From contig NZ_JAPIVK010000029.1 in NCBI RefSeq assembly GCF_026183675.1, forward strand, positions 1-64,000: a stretch of DNA of 64,000 nucleotides, in the 5' to 3' direction. Positions 1 through 10,400 of the stretch are shown here, one piece after another. A model generated the notes under the pieces. The model searched no databases. It was not told the DNA's origin and was given only the letters and a program-made list of their open reading frames with translations. This DNA comes from Microbulbifer halophilus (lineage in GTDB: Bacteria > Pseudomonadota > Gammaproteobacteria > Pseudomonadales > Cellvibrionaceae). Position 1 is the stretch's first letter. The number at the start of each line of letters is the position of its first letter. A program made the translations under genes and the position numbers.

Positions 1-71
1 GGCCAGATAGCCCCTTGAGGGATGTAGGGACAGATGGTATCTACAATAATCTCGGGGAGCCGGAGACTGAA

Positions 72-620
72 GTGACAAAAATATTACTGGTGCGCCACGG
101 CGAGGCAGCAAAGTCGCCGCGGGATGCCGACCCGGGACTGACGGAACTGGGCCAGCGGCAGGCGCGGGAGCTGGCCGAGCGCTACGCGCGAAGCGAACGT
201 TTTTCCCTGGTCAGCAGCCCCAAGGCCCGCGCCCAGCAGACCGCCCAACCGCTGGCGGATCGCTGGCAGGCACCGGTCTCCATCGAGGAGGCGGTGATCG
301 AGATTCCCTCTCCCCCGGATGTGCCATTGCACAGGCGCGGCGACTGGCTGCGCGGCTTACTGGAAAGCGAATGGGACAAAAAAGATGCGCTGCAGTCCGG
401 CTGGCGCCGCAATACCATCGATTACCTCGCGCAACTGCAACAGGACACCGCGGTCTTCTGCCACTTTATGGTGCTCAATTCGGTGGTGGCGCATATTCGC
501 GGCGACAGGCGGGTTCGCCAGTTCAGGCCGGATTACACTTCGGTGACCGAACTGTCCCTGGACGGCGGAAAACTGGAGATTCGCCGGCTGGGCGCCGAGC
601 GCCGCAGCCGCATTGTGTAG
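72..620 (+). CDS. SixA-like histidine phosphatase family protein
   Basis: Small (182 aa) histidine phosphatase-superfamily protein. The N-terminus carries the catalytic RHGE motif (LVRHGEA, about residues 6-12) followed by the LTELGQRQA segment typical of SixA/phosphoglycerate-mutase-like enzymes; a second catalytic-type histidine lies in VFCHFMVLN. SixA proteins remove phosphate from phosphohistidine in phosphorelay or PTS-type proteins; which substrate this one acts on cannot be told. I chose the GTG at 72 because RHGE must lie near the N-terminus and GGAG lies upstream; an in-frame TTG at 15 would add 19 unconserved residues. The stop codon TAG lies inside a REP-like repeat (GTAGGGGCGAA). 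Convergent with pepN. Confidence 0.8.
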   Translation: MTKILLVRHGEAAKSPRDADPGLTELGQRQARELAERYARSERFSLVSSPKARAQQTAQPLADRWQAPVSIEEAVIEIPSPPDVPLHRRGDWLRGLLESEWDKKDALQSGWRRNTIDYLAQLQQDTAVFCHFMVLNSVVAHIRGDRRVRQFRPDYTSVTELSLDGGKLEIRRLGAERRSRIV

Positions 621-685
621 GGGCGAATCTTTGTGTTCGCCCGGCGGGCCTGCGGCCCGCATGCCGAGCTGGAGCTCGGCGCACC
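617..685. repeat. REP-like palindromic repeats between convergent genes
   Basis: Begins with GTAGGGGCGAATCTTTGTG and the complementary TTCGCCC, followed by two short perfect palindromes, GCGGGCC-TGC-GGCCCGC and GCCGAGCT-GG-AGCTCGGC. The first unit recurs as an inverted pair at 21324-21396 and the second at about 23837-23870. It may also serve as a bidirectional transcription stop, but there is no U-tract. Confidence 0.6.
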
Positions 686-689
686 CAGA

Positions 690-3320
690 CTACGCCAGGC
701 TCTTGCTGACCACCTCGTACAGATCCCGCGAAATCTTGCCGGAATCCATCACAGACTGCAGCGCGGCCCGCATTTTCTCACCCAGCTCTTCGGTGTACTT
801 TTTCCAGCGGGTCAGCGGTGTCACCAGCCGCGCGGCCACCTGCGGGTTGAGCTTGTCCAGCGCGACCACCTGTTCCGCCAGGAACGCAAAGCCGCTGCCG
901 TCGGTGCGATGGAACTGGGCGAAGTTGCGATTGGCGAAAACGCCGATGACCGACCGCACCTTGTTCGGGTTTTTCAATTCAAACGCCGGGTGCTGCATCA
1001 GCTCGCGTACGGCATCCAAAGTGCCACGCCTGGCGCTGCCGCTCTGCACGCCAAACCAGAGTTCCACCACCTGGGTATCCCCTTCCCAGCGCCGGTAGAA
1101 ATTCTCCAGCGCCGAGGTGGCAATATCGTCCGGGGCGTGGTTGGTGAGTGCCGCCAGCGCGGCGGCGCTGTCGGTCATGTTGGCCGCCTCGGAGAATTGC
1201 TCTTCGGCCAGTGTCAGCAGCTCCGGCTCTTCCGTCACGGACAGGTAGGCGAGGCAGGTATTTTTCAGGCTGCGCTCGGCGATATCCGCGGCGTTGGGGT
1301 CGTAGGGTTTATCGCTCTGCAGCCGGCGATAGCAGTCCCGCAACTCGTCTTTCAGGGCCAGCGCCAGCTCGCGCCGGGCAAAATCCCGCGCGGCGACAAT
1401 GGCCTCGGCGTCGATCTTCTGCGCGTGTTCCGCCAGTGTCTGGGCGCTGGGCAGCGCCAGCATTTCCGCCACTAGCGCCTGATCCAGTTCGCGGTTTGCC
1501 AACACACTGCGATAGGCATCCACCAGCTCCGGCTGCAGTTCGAGTGTGCGCCCCGCGCGGAAATCCTGCTGCAACTGCTCCAGCGCGGCGAAGGCCAGGC
1601 GCTGGCCGGCGTCCCAGCGGTTGAACTCGTCGCTGTCGCTGCGCATCAGGAACAGCAACTGTTCGGTGCTGTAGTCGTAGTGAACCTTGACCGGCGCGGA
1701 GAAACCGCGCAGCAGGGAAGGCAGCGGTTTCTCTTTCAGGCCTTCGAAGCGGAAAGTCTGCTCGGCTTCGGTCACTTCGAGCACTTTCTGCGTGTTGTCG
1801 TCGTCGTCCAGTGGCAGGTCATTGCCGTCGCTGTCGAGCAGGCCCATGGCAACGGGAATATGCAGCGGCAGCTTTTCCTCCTGGCCCGGGGTGGGCGGGC
1901 AGGACTGCCTGATCGTCAGCGAATAGGTGCCGCTGCGCGCGTCGAACTCGTCACTCACATCCAGCACCGGCGTGCCCGCCTGGCTGTACCAGCGGCGGAA
2001 GCGGGTCAGGTCGACGCCGTTGGCGTCCTCCATGGCCCTGACGAAATCCTCACAGGTCACCGCCTGGCCGTCGTGGCGCTCGAAATAGAGGTCGCTGCCT
2101 TTGCGGAAGCCTTCGGCACCGAGCAGGGTGTGAATCATGCGCACCACTTCCGCGCCCTTTTCGTAGATGGTCAGGGTGTAGAAGTTGGAGATTTCCATAT
2201 AGGAGTCCGGCCGCACCGGGTGGGCCATGGGGCCGGCGTCCTCGGCAAACTGCGCGGTGCGCAGCATGGAGACGTCCTCGATGCGCTTCACCGCGCGGGA
2301 GTTCATATCGGCGGAGAACTCGGCGTCGCGGAAAACGGTAAAGCCCTCTTTCAGGCTCAACTGGAACCAGTCGCGGCAGGTGACCCGGTTGCCGGACCAG
2401 TTGTGGAAATACTCGTGGCCGACGATGGATTCGATGGTCTGGAAACTGCGGTCGGTGGCGGTCTTGGGGCTCGCCAGCACGCAGGCGGAGTTGAAGATAT
2501 TCAGGCCCTTGTTTTCCATCGCGCCCATATTGAAGTGATCGACGGCCACGACCATGAAGATATCCAGGTCGTACTCGCGGCCGTAGACTTCCTCGTCCCA
2601 GCGCATGGCTTTCTTCAGCGAGCGCATGGCGTGGTCGCACTTGCCGATATTTTTCGCCTCGGTGAAGATCTGCAGCTTCACTTCACGGCCGCTGGCGGTG
2701 GTGAAGCTATCCTCGATATGCTGCAATTCACCCGCCACCAGCGCAAACAGGTAGGCCGGCTTGGCGAAGGGATCCTCCCATGTGACTACCTGGCGCCCGT
2801 CCTCGGTGTGGCTCCTCTCTATCTCGTTGCCGTTGGCCAGCAACACCGGGTACTGCCGCGGCGCGACGATGGTGGTGGTGAACTTCGACATCACATCCGG
2901 GCGGTCCGGGTAGTAGGTGATCTTGCGGAAGCCCTCGGCCTCGCACTGGGTGCAGTACATGCCGTTGGACAGGTAGAGCCCTTCGAGCGAGGTGTTGTCC
3001 TCCGGGCTGATGCGGTTGTGGATCTCCAGCAGGAACTCGGGTTTCTCCACATCGATCGACAGCCCCTCGGGCAGCTCGCGGTAGCGGCTGGCGGGCACCA
3101 GCGCGCCGTCGATGGAAACCGACAGCAGTTCCAGCTCGATACCGTCCAGCACCAGCGGCGGCAGCCCCCCGCCGGCATCCGGGTTACGCCGGATCTGCAA
3201 ACAGGACTTGACCAGGGTGGATTTCGGCTGCAGCTCGAAATGCAGGCGGGTGCTGTCCACCAGGTATTCCGGGGCGTGGTAGTCTTTACGATAAACGGTG
3301 CGGGGCTGGGCGTCTTTCAT
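690..3320 (-). CDS. pepN: Aminopeptidase N (M1 family)
   Basis: Cytosolic zinc aminopeptidase of the M1 family that removes N-terminal residues from peptides; 876 aa, close to the 870 aa of the E. coli enzyme. Visible motifs: the substrate-anchoring GAMEN at residues 266-270, and the zinc site HEYFH at 302-306 followed by the downstream glutamate in LKEGF. The start at 3320 (ATG KDAQPRTVYRKDY) matches the N-terminus of E. coli PepN; an in-frame ATG lies five codons upstream and the frame stays open further, but those residues fall in poorly conserved sequence next to a palindromic element. Transcribed towards the SixA-like gene; the upstream gene ggt runs the same way, separated by palindromic element A. 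Confidence 0.95.
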   Translation of the reverse strand: MKDAQPRTVYRKDYHAPEYLVDSTRLHFELQPKSTLVKSCLQIRRNPDAGGGLPPLVLDGIELELLSVSIDGALVPASRYRELPEGLSIDVEKPEFLLEIHNRISPEDNTSLEGLYLSNGMYCTQCEAEGFRKITYYPDRPDVMSKFTTTIVAPRQYPVLLANGNEIERSHTEDGRQVVTWEDPFAKPAYLFALVAGELQHIEDSFTTASGREVKLQIFTEAKNIGKCDHAMRSLKKAMRWDEEVYGREYDLDIFMVVAVDHFNMGAMENKGLNIFNSACVLASPKTATDRSFQTIESIVGHEYFHNWSGNRVTCRDWFQLSLKEGFTVFRDAEFSADMNSRAVKRIEDVSMLRTAQFAEDAGPMAHPVRPDSYMEISNFYTLTIYEKGAEVVRMIHTLLGAEGFRKGSDLYFERHDGQAVTCEDFVRAMEDANGVDLTRFRRWYSQAGTPVLDVSDEFDARSGTYSLTIRQSCPPTPGQEEKLPLHIPVAMGLLDSDGNDLPLDDDDNTQKVLEVTEAEQTFRFEGLKEKPLPSLLRGFSAPVKVHYDYSTEQLLFLMRSDSDEFNRWDAGQRLAFAALEQLQQDFRAGRTLELQPELVDAYRSVLANRELDQALVAEMLALPSAQTLAEHAQKIDAEAIVAARDFARRELALALKDELRDCYRRLQSDKPYDPNAADIAERSLKNTCLAYLSVTEEPELLTLAEEQFSEAANMTDSAAALAALTNHAPDDIATSALENFYRRWEGDTQVVELWFGVQSGSARRGTLDAVRELMQHPAFELKNPNKVRSVIGVFANRNFAQFHRTDGSGFAFLAEQVVALDKLNPQVAARLVTPLTRWKKYTEELGEKMRAALQSVMDSGKISRDLYEVVSKSLA

Positions 3321-3463
3321 GGGTCTACTGGGCATTCCTTTGGTTACAACCGCCCCGCCGGATTCCCGGCGGGGGAAAAGGCCCACTATATAGATTTCAG
3401 TGTCACTGCCAAGGTCGAGAAAACGCCCGGGCTCGTTCAACGGAGTCTCGATGTAAATGCGAA

Positions 3464-3575
3464 GGCGCTGCTGCCGGGGCACCCTTGCGAGACTGTCTGC
3501 GAGAGGGACCTCGCAGACAAGCCTCCAGGGATGGATTTACGGCGTGTCTCGCAAGGGTGCCCCGGCAGCAGCGCC
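3464..3575 (+). repeat. Dispersed palindromic element, copy A
   Basis: Perfect 30-base inverted repeat (3464-3493 against 3546-3575) enclosing a conserved core. The core has an inner hairpin TGTCTGCGAG-AGGGAC-CTCGCAGACA (3494-3519) and a 26-base tail starting AGCCTCCAGGGATGGAT. The same core occurs at 7198, 10624, 22808 and 27209 with different outer arms. Lies between ggt and pepN, both minus strand. Confidence 0.9.
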
Positions 3576-3635
3576 GTCCCGGTGCCAACTAAGGCCCCCC
3601 TATGCCAGGGTCGCGGCATTACTCACCATACCCAA

Positions 3636-5345
3636 TCAATACCCCGCCGCGTGACCATCCTTGCGGCTCTCGGAAGCGCCGTGGTAGACCCCCTGGTCAT
3701 CCCGCATGATGCCCTGGTAGCCGCCGTAGGGCCCGCTCACGAAACGGAGTTCGTGCCCCATCTGCACCAGCCTGCGGCGGGTCTCCATCGGGAAGCCGTC
3801 CTCCAGGCTGATATAGCCGCCGTCGCGCATCATCTCGTCGGTGGGCTGGCTGGAGCCGCTGTGCAGAATCCGCGGCGCATCTCCCGCCTCCTGCACGTTC
3901 AGGCCGAAGTCCAGCATATTGATCAGGATCTGCGCGTGCATCTGCGGCTGGGTGGCGCCGCCCATGACGCCGAAGCTCATCCAGGGCTCGCCGTCTTTGG
4001 TGACAAACGCCGGGATGATGGTATGGAAGGGGCGCTTGCCCGGCTGGTACTGGTTGAAGTGGCCTTCCTTGAGGCTGAACATCTCGCCGCGATCCTGCAG
4101 GATGAAACCGAGTTCGCCCGGCGTCATGCCGGAACCCATGCCGCGGTAGTTGCTCTGGATCAGGGACACCATATTGCCGTCCCTGTCCGCCACCGTCAGG
4201 TAGATGGTGTCGCCGTGTCGCAGCGCCACATTGCCCGCGTCATAGCGACTGGCCGCCTTGTCCGGGTCGATCAGTTGGCGGCGTTCGGCGGCGTACTCCT
4301 TCGAGATCAGTTCCTGCACCGGCAGTTCGTTGAAGGCCGGATCGGCGTAGTATTTGGCGCGGTCCTCGAAGGCCAGCTTCTTCGCCTCGACAAAGTGGTG
4401 AATATACTCCGGGCTGGTGCGGCCCATTTTCGCCAGGTCATAGCCTTCCAGGATATTCAGAATCTGCAGCGCGGCGATCCCCTGCCCGTTCGGCGGCAGC
4501 TCCCAGACATCGTAGCCGCGATAATTGGTGGACACCGGTTCCACCCATTCGGATTCGTGGGACGCCAGGTCTTCATAGGACAGGAAGCCGCCGTTCTCTT
4601 CCATATAGGCCGCAATTTCCCGGGCGATATCCCCCTTGTAGAAGGCGTCGCGACCGCCCTCGGCAATTTTGGTGAGGGTCTTCGCCAGCCGTGGGTTGCG
4701 GAAAATATCGCCCTCCTTCGGCGCCTCGCCGCCGGGCATATAGGTCTCGCGGAAACCCGGATACTTCTCCAGCAGCGGCACCGAGCGATTCCAGTAATAG
4801 GCAACCAGTTGTGTCACCGGGAAGCCGCTTTGCGCGTAGTCGATCGCCGGCTCCAGCACCTCTTCCATCGGCAGCCGGCCGAACCTGTCGTGCAACTCGA
4901 ACCAGCCGTCCACCGCACCGGGCACCGATACCGGCAGCGGGCCGTGGGAAGGAATCCTATCCAGGTTATTGTCGGCAAAGTATTCAAACGGCAGGGACTT
5001 GGGCGAGCGACCGCTAGCGTTCAGGCCGTAAAGCTCTTCCTCGCCGGCGCTCCAGACGATGGCGAACAGGTCGCCACCGATACCGTTGCCGGTGGGCTCC
5101 ATCAACCCCTGCGCGGCGTTGGCGGCGATGGCGGCGTCCACCGCGCTGCCGCCGCGCTTGAGAATATCCAGCGCAACCTGGGTTGCCAACGGCTGGCTGG
5201 TGGCCGCCATGCCCCGGGTGGCCAGCACCTGGGAGCGGCTGGCAAACCCCTCGCCGTTGACACGATCGTAGGCATCGGCGGACACCGCAGTCAGCAGTGT
5301 CGACAGGAATGCCGCCAGTGAGCTTTTACAAAACAGGCGTTTCAC
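3636..5345 (-). CDS. ggt: Gamma-glutamyltranspeptidase
   Basis: Exported gamma-glutamyltransferase/hydrolase (569 aa) that cleaves glutathione and other gamma-glutamyl compounds in the periplasm. It has an N-terminal signal peptide (about residues 1-24, ending AVSADA). It is made as a precursor that self-cleaves before a catalytic threonine; that Thr is seen in RHGDTIYLTVADRDGNMV, near residue 380. Other family segments are GGSAVDAAIAA, GNGIGGDLF and FGVMGGATQPQMHAQI. Start is GTG at 5345 with GAGAGG upstream. A candidate partner is PepN downstream, which could finish degrading the released Cys-Gly, but a palindromic element separates them so co-transcription is unproven. Confidence 0.92.
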   Translation of the reverse strand: MKRLFCKSSLAAFLSTLLTAVSADAYDRVNGEGFASRSQVLATRGMAATSQPLATQVALDILKRGGSAVDAAIAANAAQGLMEPTGNGIGGDLFAIVWSAGEEELYGLNASGRSPKSLPFEYFADNNLDRIPSHGPLPVSVPGAVDGWFELHDRFGRLPMEEVLEPAIDYAQSGFPVTQLVAYYWNRSVPLLEKYPGFRETYMPGGEAPKEGDIFRNPRLAKTLTKIAEGGRDAFYKGDIAREIAAYMEENGGFLSYEDLASHESEWVEPVSTNYRGYDVWELPPNGQGIAALQILNILEGYDLAKMGRTSPEYIHHFVEAKKLAFEDRAKYYADPAFNELPVQELISKEYAAERRQLIDPDKAASRYDAGNVALRHGDTIYLTVADRDGNMVSLIQSNYRGMGSGMTPGELGFILQDRGEMFSLKEGHFNQYQPGKRPFHTIIPAFVTKDGEPWMSFGVMGGATQPQMHAQILINMLDFGLNVQEAGDAPRILHSGSSQPTDEMMRDGGYISLEDGFPMETRRRLVQMGHELRFVSGPYGGYQGIMRDDQGVYHGASESRKDGHAAGY

Positions 5346-5732
5346 GGATTTTGCCTCTCGGTATTTATTTTCTGTTACAGGTTTGTATTATTCCGGTTAC
5401 AGAGAGCCAGTCTCCATATTTCACCGCCCGGCGCAAGCTTGCCCCCGGGGCCACCCTCCTTTACAGAATCGGACAACCTTCCCGCAGTAATTTTCTACCG
5501 CCCGATACCGCCCCCTCCGTATAGTGTGTTCACGGATACAACAGGGTTGCGACCAATCTTCGACACTAGTGGGCCGTGGGCAAAGTTCTGCAACAGTTCG
5601 CTGCGCCAGAACGCCCGGCTCTGCGTTGAGAAAGCTCGAAATAGAACCACTATTCCAGCGCTTTCTCGCCTTGATCTGGACGTTTTGGCTGTGCTCCTTT
5701 GTCACACAACTTTACGCACGACCCACTAACTG
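5346..5732. other. Intergenic region without recognised genes
   Basis: Divergent gap between ggt and the efflux operon. Short open frames on both strands look random: no family motif, no ribosome binding site. It should hold the ggt promoter at its left end; I cannot place it firmly. Confidence 0.5.
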
Positions 5733-5763
5733 TTGACCTCAAGTTAACTTGAGGAACTAGAAT
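5733..5763 (+). promoter_or_regulatory. SoxR-box promoter of the RND efflux operon
   Basis: The 18-base perfect palindrome CCTCAAGTTAACTTGAGG (5737-5754) equals the classic SoxR operator of the enterobacterial soxS promoter. It lies between a -35 TTGACC (5733-5738) and a -10 TAGAAT (5758-5763) with a 19-base spacer, the overlong spacing that MerR-family activators such as SoxR need. The predicted start is about 155 bases before the fusion-protein gene. A 7-base-stem hairpin GGCTCCC-ATCC-GGGAGCC at 5880-5897 lies in the leader. SoxR senses redox-cycling compounds by its 2Fe-2S cluster and directly controls efflux pumps in non-enteric bacteria. No soxR gene lies in the window. Confidence 0.88.
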
Positions 5764-5927
5764 CCTCCGAGCCTGTGCAGTCCCCATCGGGGAAACACTG
5801 GCAGTCCCCAAGGTTTTCGATAACCTTTTTCCAGTAAGCGCCCCGGAGACCTGGCTGGTACACGGGGCATTGGCGGTATGGCTCCCATCCGGGAGCCACA
5901 GAGAAAGTGACAGCGGGAGTAACGCGC

Positions 5928-7121
5928 ATGGACAGTCTGAATAAATTCAACACACGCTCGGCAGGCCGGTTGCGAAACCTCGCCTTCGCAATGATGGCGA
6001 CGATAGTGGCAGTTGGCTGCGATTCGCAGGGCGGCGGCGCACAGGAACAGCAGACACCACCGCCGGCCGTCAACGTGGCGCAGGTGGTGGCGGAGCCGGT
6101 CACCCTGTGGGAATCCTTTACCGGCCGGGTGGTGGCGCCGGAAACAGTAGATCTGCGCCCGCGCGTCAGTGGCTATATCGACAAAGTCGCCTTTGAAGAG
6201 GGGGAGCTGGTGGAAGCCGGCGACCTGCTGTTCCAGATAGACCCGCGCCCCTACCGGGCGCGGGTCCGCGCCGCCCGGGCGGACCTGGCCCGCGCCCAGA
6301 GCCAGCTGGCACTGGCAAAAACCGAAGCCGGCCGCGCCAAACCGCTGCTGGACAAACGGGCCATCTCCCGCGAGGAGTACGACCGGCGCGAGGCGACACT
6401 GGCGGGCGCCAGGGCCGACGTCAGCGCCGCCGAGGCCGCGCTGGAGTCGGCGGAACTGGAGCTGCGCTACACCCGCGTGACAGCCCCGGTGAGTGGCCGC
6501 ACCGGCCGCGCACTGGTGACACAGGGAAACCTGGCCAGCGCCGACCAGACACTATTGACCACCGTGGTTTCCGTCAGCCCGATGCACGTCTACTTCGACG
6601 CAGACGAAGATTCTGCGCTCGACAGCCGGCAACTGCTCGCCGCCGGGACTCCCACTCCGGTGCGTATCGGACTGGCCGGCGATTCCGGCTTTCCCTATCG
6701 CGGCAATCTCGACTTTATCGACAACCGCCTGGATCCGGGCACCGGCACACTGCAGTTCCGCGCGGAACTGGCAAACCCGGAAGGCGCCTTCAGGCCGGGC
6801 CAGTTCGTGCGCGTACAGCTGCCGGTGGCAAAAATGGAACACGCCCTGCTGGTCAATCGCAAGGCGGTGCTGACCGACCAGGACCGCCGCTATGTATTCG
6901 TGGTGGACGCCAACAACACTGCGGCGCGCCGCCAGATTACCCCGGGACGCACCCAGGGCGAACTGCTGGTTATTCGCGACGGCCTGAAAAACGGCGACCG
7001 GGTTGTGGTCAGCGGCGTGCAGAAAATCTTTGCCGACGGTATGCCGGTTGAGCCGCAGCAGGTTGCCATGCGGGATGGTGGAACCGTTGCGAAAACGGCG
7101 CTGGCGTCAGTGCAACCCTGA
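5928..7121 (+). CDS. RND efflux periplasmic adaptor (membrane fusion protein)
   Basis: Adaptor subunit (397 aa) of a tripartite resistance-nodulation-division pump, linking the inner-membrane transporter to an outer-membrane channel. N-terminal lipoprotein-type signal with lipobox VAVGC at about residue 28. Then the usual order: biotinyl/lipoyl half (SGYIDKVAFEEGELVEAGDLLFQIDPRPY), alpha-hairpin rich in Ala/Arg/Glu, second lipoyl half (TRVTAPVSGRTGR), beta-barrel and C-terminal domain ending GDRVVVSGVQKIFADGMPV. ATG at 5928 is preferred over the GTG at 5907 because GGGAG stands 8 bases upstream. First gene downstream of the SoxR-box promoter; the transporter gene follows after a 297-base gap. 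No outer-membrane channel gene follows, so a TolC/OprM-type protein elsewhere is presumably shared. Confidence 0.9.
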   Translation: MDSLNKFNTRSAGRLRNLAFAMMATIVAVGCDSQGGGAQEQQTPPPAVNVAQVVAEPVTLWESFTGRVVAPETVDLRPRVSGYIDKVAFEEGELVEAGDLLFQIDPRPYRARVRAARADLARAQSQLALAKTEAGRAKPLLDKRAISREEYDRREATLAGARADVSAAEAALESAELELRYTRVTAPVSGRTGRALVTQGNLASADQTLLTTVVSVSPMHVYFDADEDSALDSRQLLAAGTPTPVRIGLAGDSGFPYRGNLDFIDNRLDPGTGTLQFRAELANPEGAFRPGQFVRVQLPVAKMEHALLVNRKAVLTDQDRRYVFVVDANNTAARRQITPGRTQGELLVIRDGLKNGDRVVVSGVQKIFADGMPVEPQQVAMRDGGTVAKTALASVQP

Positions 7122-7129
7122 CACAAAGT

Positions 7130-7163
7130 ACCCCGAGGACGGTGCGCACGGCGCACCCTACGT
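7130..7163 (-). repeat. REP-like repeat (GTAGGGTGCGCC family)
   Basis: On the minus strand this reads CGTAGGGTGCGCCGTGCGCA followed by CCGTCCTC, an imperfect palindrome. Close relatives occur at 46352-46373 (where it includes a stop codon) and about 18661-18680. It lies just after the adaptor gene and before palindromic element B. Confidence 0.55.
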
Positions 7164-7197
7164 AAGTTCGGAAAAAAACACCGGAGTCAGACGCGAA

Positions 7198-7359
7198 GGC
7201 CCTGATGCCGGTGGCTGTTTGCGGGACTGTCGGCGAGAGGGGCCGAAGGCGCCGTGAATACCTGGAGCGGCCGGGACACCTCGCCGATAAGCCTACAGGG
7301 ATGTATACACGGCGGGGGCGCCTAGCCGTGTCCCGCAAACAGCCACCGGTAGCAGGGCC
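7198..7359 (+). repeat. Dispersed palindromic element, copy B (long-core variant)
   Basis: Outer arms 7198-7227 and 7330-7359 pair at 28 of 30 positions. The central arm sequence (TGGCTGT before TTGCGGGAC) differs from other copies. The core is about 50 bases longer than in A, D and E: the inner hairpin flanks read TGTCGGCGAG and CTCGCCGATA with extra GC-rich sequence between them, and the tail AAGCCTACAGGGATGTATACA is conserved. It sits inside the presumed efflux operon, between adaptor and transporter genes. Confidence 0.85.
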
Positions 7360-7418
7360 ACCACTCTCTCTTACTGACAATAGAGAGGTGGCAATTAGTT
7401 ACCTTTCAGGACTAGCAA

Positions 7419-10400
7419 ATGAATTTCTCCCGATTTTTCGTCGACAGGCCCATCTTCGCGGCGGTGCTGTCGATCATTATTTTCGCCGTAGGGCTGATCT
7501 CGATCCCGAATCTGCCCGTCAGCGAATACCCGGAGGTGGTACCACCATCGGTGGTGGTGCGCACCGTCTACCCGGGTGCCAACCCCAAGGTCATCGCCGA
7601 AACCGTGGCCACGCCACTGGAGGAGGCCATCAACGGTGTCGAGGGCATGATGTACCTCAAGTCCGTAGCCGGCTCCGACGGCGTACTGCAGATGACGGTG
7701 ACATTTCGGCCGGATATCGACGCCGAGGAGGCCACGGTACGGGTGCAGAACCGTGTCAGTCAGGCGCTGGCGCGGCTGCCGGAGGATGTGCGCCGCCAGG
7801 GCGTCACCACCCAGAAGCAGTCCCCCACCTTCCTGATGGTGGTGCACCTGACCTCGCCGGACGGCCGCTACGACACCCTCTACCTGCGCAACTTCGCCCG
7901 CCTGCACGTACGCGATGCACTGGCGCGCATCCGCGGGGTCGGCGACGCACAGATATTCGGTGGCGGCGACTACGCCATGCGCGCCTGGCTGAACCCGGAC
8001 AAGATCGCCGCCCGCGGCCTCACCGCCAGCGACGTGGTGGGCGCCATGCGCGAACAGAATATCCAGGTGTCCGCCGGGCAGCTGGGCGCAGAGCCCATCG
8101 CCGACAGTGATTTCCTCACCCTGATCAACGCCCAGGGGCGCCTGCGCACGGTGGAGGAATTCGGCAACATCGTGCTGGAGAGCGGTACCGACGGCGAACT
8201 GGTGCGGCTGTCCGACGTGGCGCGGTTGGAACTGGGCGCCGGCGATTACACCCTGCGGGCCCAGCTCGACAGCAAGGACGCCGTGGCCATCGGCATCTTC
8301 CAGGCACCCGGCGCCAACGCGCTTGAAATCCGCGAGAACGTCGTCGCCACCATGGACGAGATCGCCACCCGCTTCCCCGAGGGGGTGGAATACGAAACCG
8401 TCTACGACACCACCATCTTCGTCAGCGACTCCATCAAGGCGGTGATCAAGACGCTGCTGGAAGCCGTGCTGCTGGTGGTACTGGTAGTGACCCTGTTCCT
8501 GCAGACCTGGCGCGCGTCCATCATCCCGCTGCTGGCGGTACCGGTGTCGGTGATCGGCACTTTTGCGGCGCTTCACCTGCTCGGCTATTCGATCAATACC
8601 CTGACCCTGTTCGGGCTGGTTCTGGCCATCGGTATCGTGGTGGACGACGCCATCGTGGTGGTGGAAAACGTGGAACGGAATATCGAGGAGGGGCTGGCAC
8701 CACTGGCGGCCGCACACCAGGCGATGAAGGAAGTCTCCGGGCCCATTATCGCCATCGGCCTGGTGCTCTGTGCGGTGTTCGTGCCCATGGCCTTCCTGTC
8801 CGGTGTCACCGGCCAGTTCTACCAGCAGTTTGCGGTGACCATCGCCATTTCCACGGTGATTTCCACCGTCAACTCGCTGACCCTGTCGCCGGCACTGGCA
8901 GCCATGCTGCTCAAGCCCCACGACGCCCCCAAGGACAGGTTGACGCGGATCATCGACAGGCTGTTCGGCTGGATATTCCGCCCCTTCAACCGCTTCTTCG
9001 GCGCCAGCTCGAAAAAGTACCGCGGCGGCGTCTCCCACTCGCTGCGCCGGCGCGGCGCCGTGTTTGCAGTCTATGCCGTGCTGCTGACCTGCACCGGACT
9101 GCTGTTCAAGGCGGTACCGCCGGGCTTTATTCCGGTACAGGACAAGATGTACCTGATCGCCGGTGTAAAACTGCCCGAGGGCGCCTCACTGGAGCGCACC
9201 GACCGTCTGCTGCAGAAAGTCATCGATATCGCCATGGACACCGAAGGCGTAGCCCACTCGGTGGCCTTCCCGGGCCTGAACGCGCTGCAGTTCACCAATA
9301 CCTCCAATACCGGTGTGGTGTTCCTGCCGCTGGATCCCTTCGACGAGCGCGAACGCAGCGCCAGCGAGATCAATGCGGAGATCAACAGCAAGATCGCGGG
9401 CCTCAAGGAGGGCTTTACCTTCTCCTTCATGCCGCCGCCGATCCAGGGCCTGGGTAACGGTTCCGGCTACCAGATGTTTATCGAGGACCGCGCCGACCTG
9501 GGCTACGGCGAACTGCAAAACGCGGTCAACGCCTTTCAGGGCGCCGTGGCACAGACGCCGGGGATGAGCTTCCCGATCACCAGCTACCAGGCCAATGTGC
9601 CGCAGTTGAATGCGGAGGTGGACCGCCTCAAGGCCAAGGCCCAGGGGGTGCCCCTCACCGGGTTGTTCGACACGCTGCAGACCTACTTGGGTTCCAGTTA
9701 CGTCAACGACTTCAACCGCTTCGGTCGCACCTGGCAGGTGATCGCCCAGGCGGACGCCCCCTTCCGCGAGGACGTCGACGATATCAACCGGCTGCGCACC
9801 CGCAATATGAACGGCGAGATGGTACCCATCGGTTCCGTGGTGGATATCACGCGGGACTACGGCCCGGACCCGGTGCTGCGCTACAACGGCTACCCGGCCG
9901 CGGACCTGGCCGGCGAGGCGGACCCGCGGGTGCTGTCCTCCGCCCAGGCGATGGAGGCTCTCAACCGTATCGCCGATGAAGTACTGCCCAACGGCATGAC
10001 CATCGAGTGGACCGACCTGAGCTACCAGCAGGCCACCCAGGGCGACGCGGCACTGCTGGTGTTCCCGCTGGCCATCCTGCTGGTGTTCCTGGTGCTCGCA
10101 GCACTCTACGAGAGCTGGACCCTGCCCCTGGCGGTGATCCTGATCGTGCCCATGTGCATGCTGTCGGCGCTGCTGGGCGTCTGGTTTACCGGTGGCGACA
10201 ACAATATCTTCGTCCAGGTGGGGCTGGTGGTGTTGATTGCACTGGCCTGTAAAAACGCCATCCTGATCGTGGAATTCGCCCGCGAATTGGAGGAACACGA
10301 AGGCATGACACCGGTTGAAGCGGCGCTGGAAGCCTGCCGCCTGCGGCTGCGCCCGATCGTGATGACCTCCATCACCTTTACCGCCGCGGTAGTGCCGCTG

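Noticed and set aside
1680-5321. A 1213-codon plus-strand open frame opposite pepN and ggt
   Set aside because: Antisense shadow of two real GC-rich genes with clear catalytic motifs; the translation has no domain and is rich in His/Gln/Val as expected for reverse frames.
5421-5736. Small open frames in the ggt-efflux gap
   Set aside because: Overlapping frames on both strands without ribosome site or motif.
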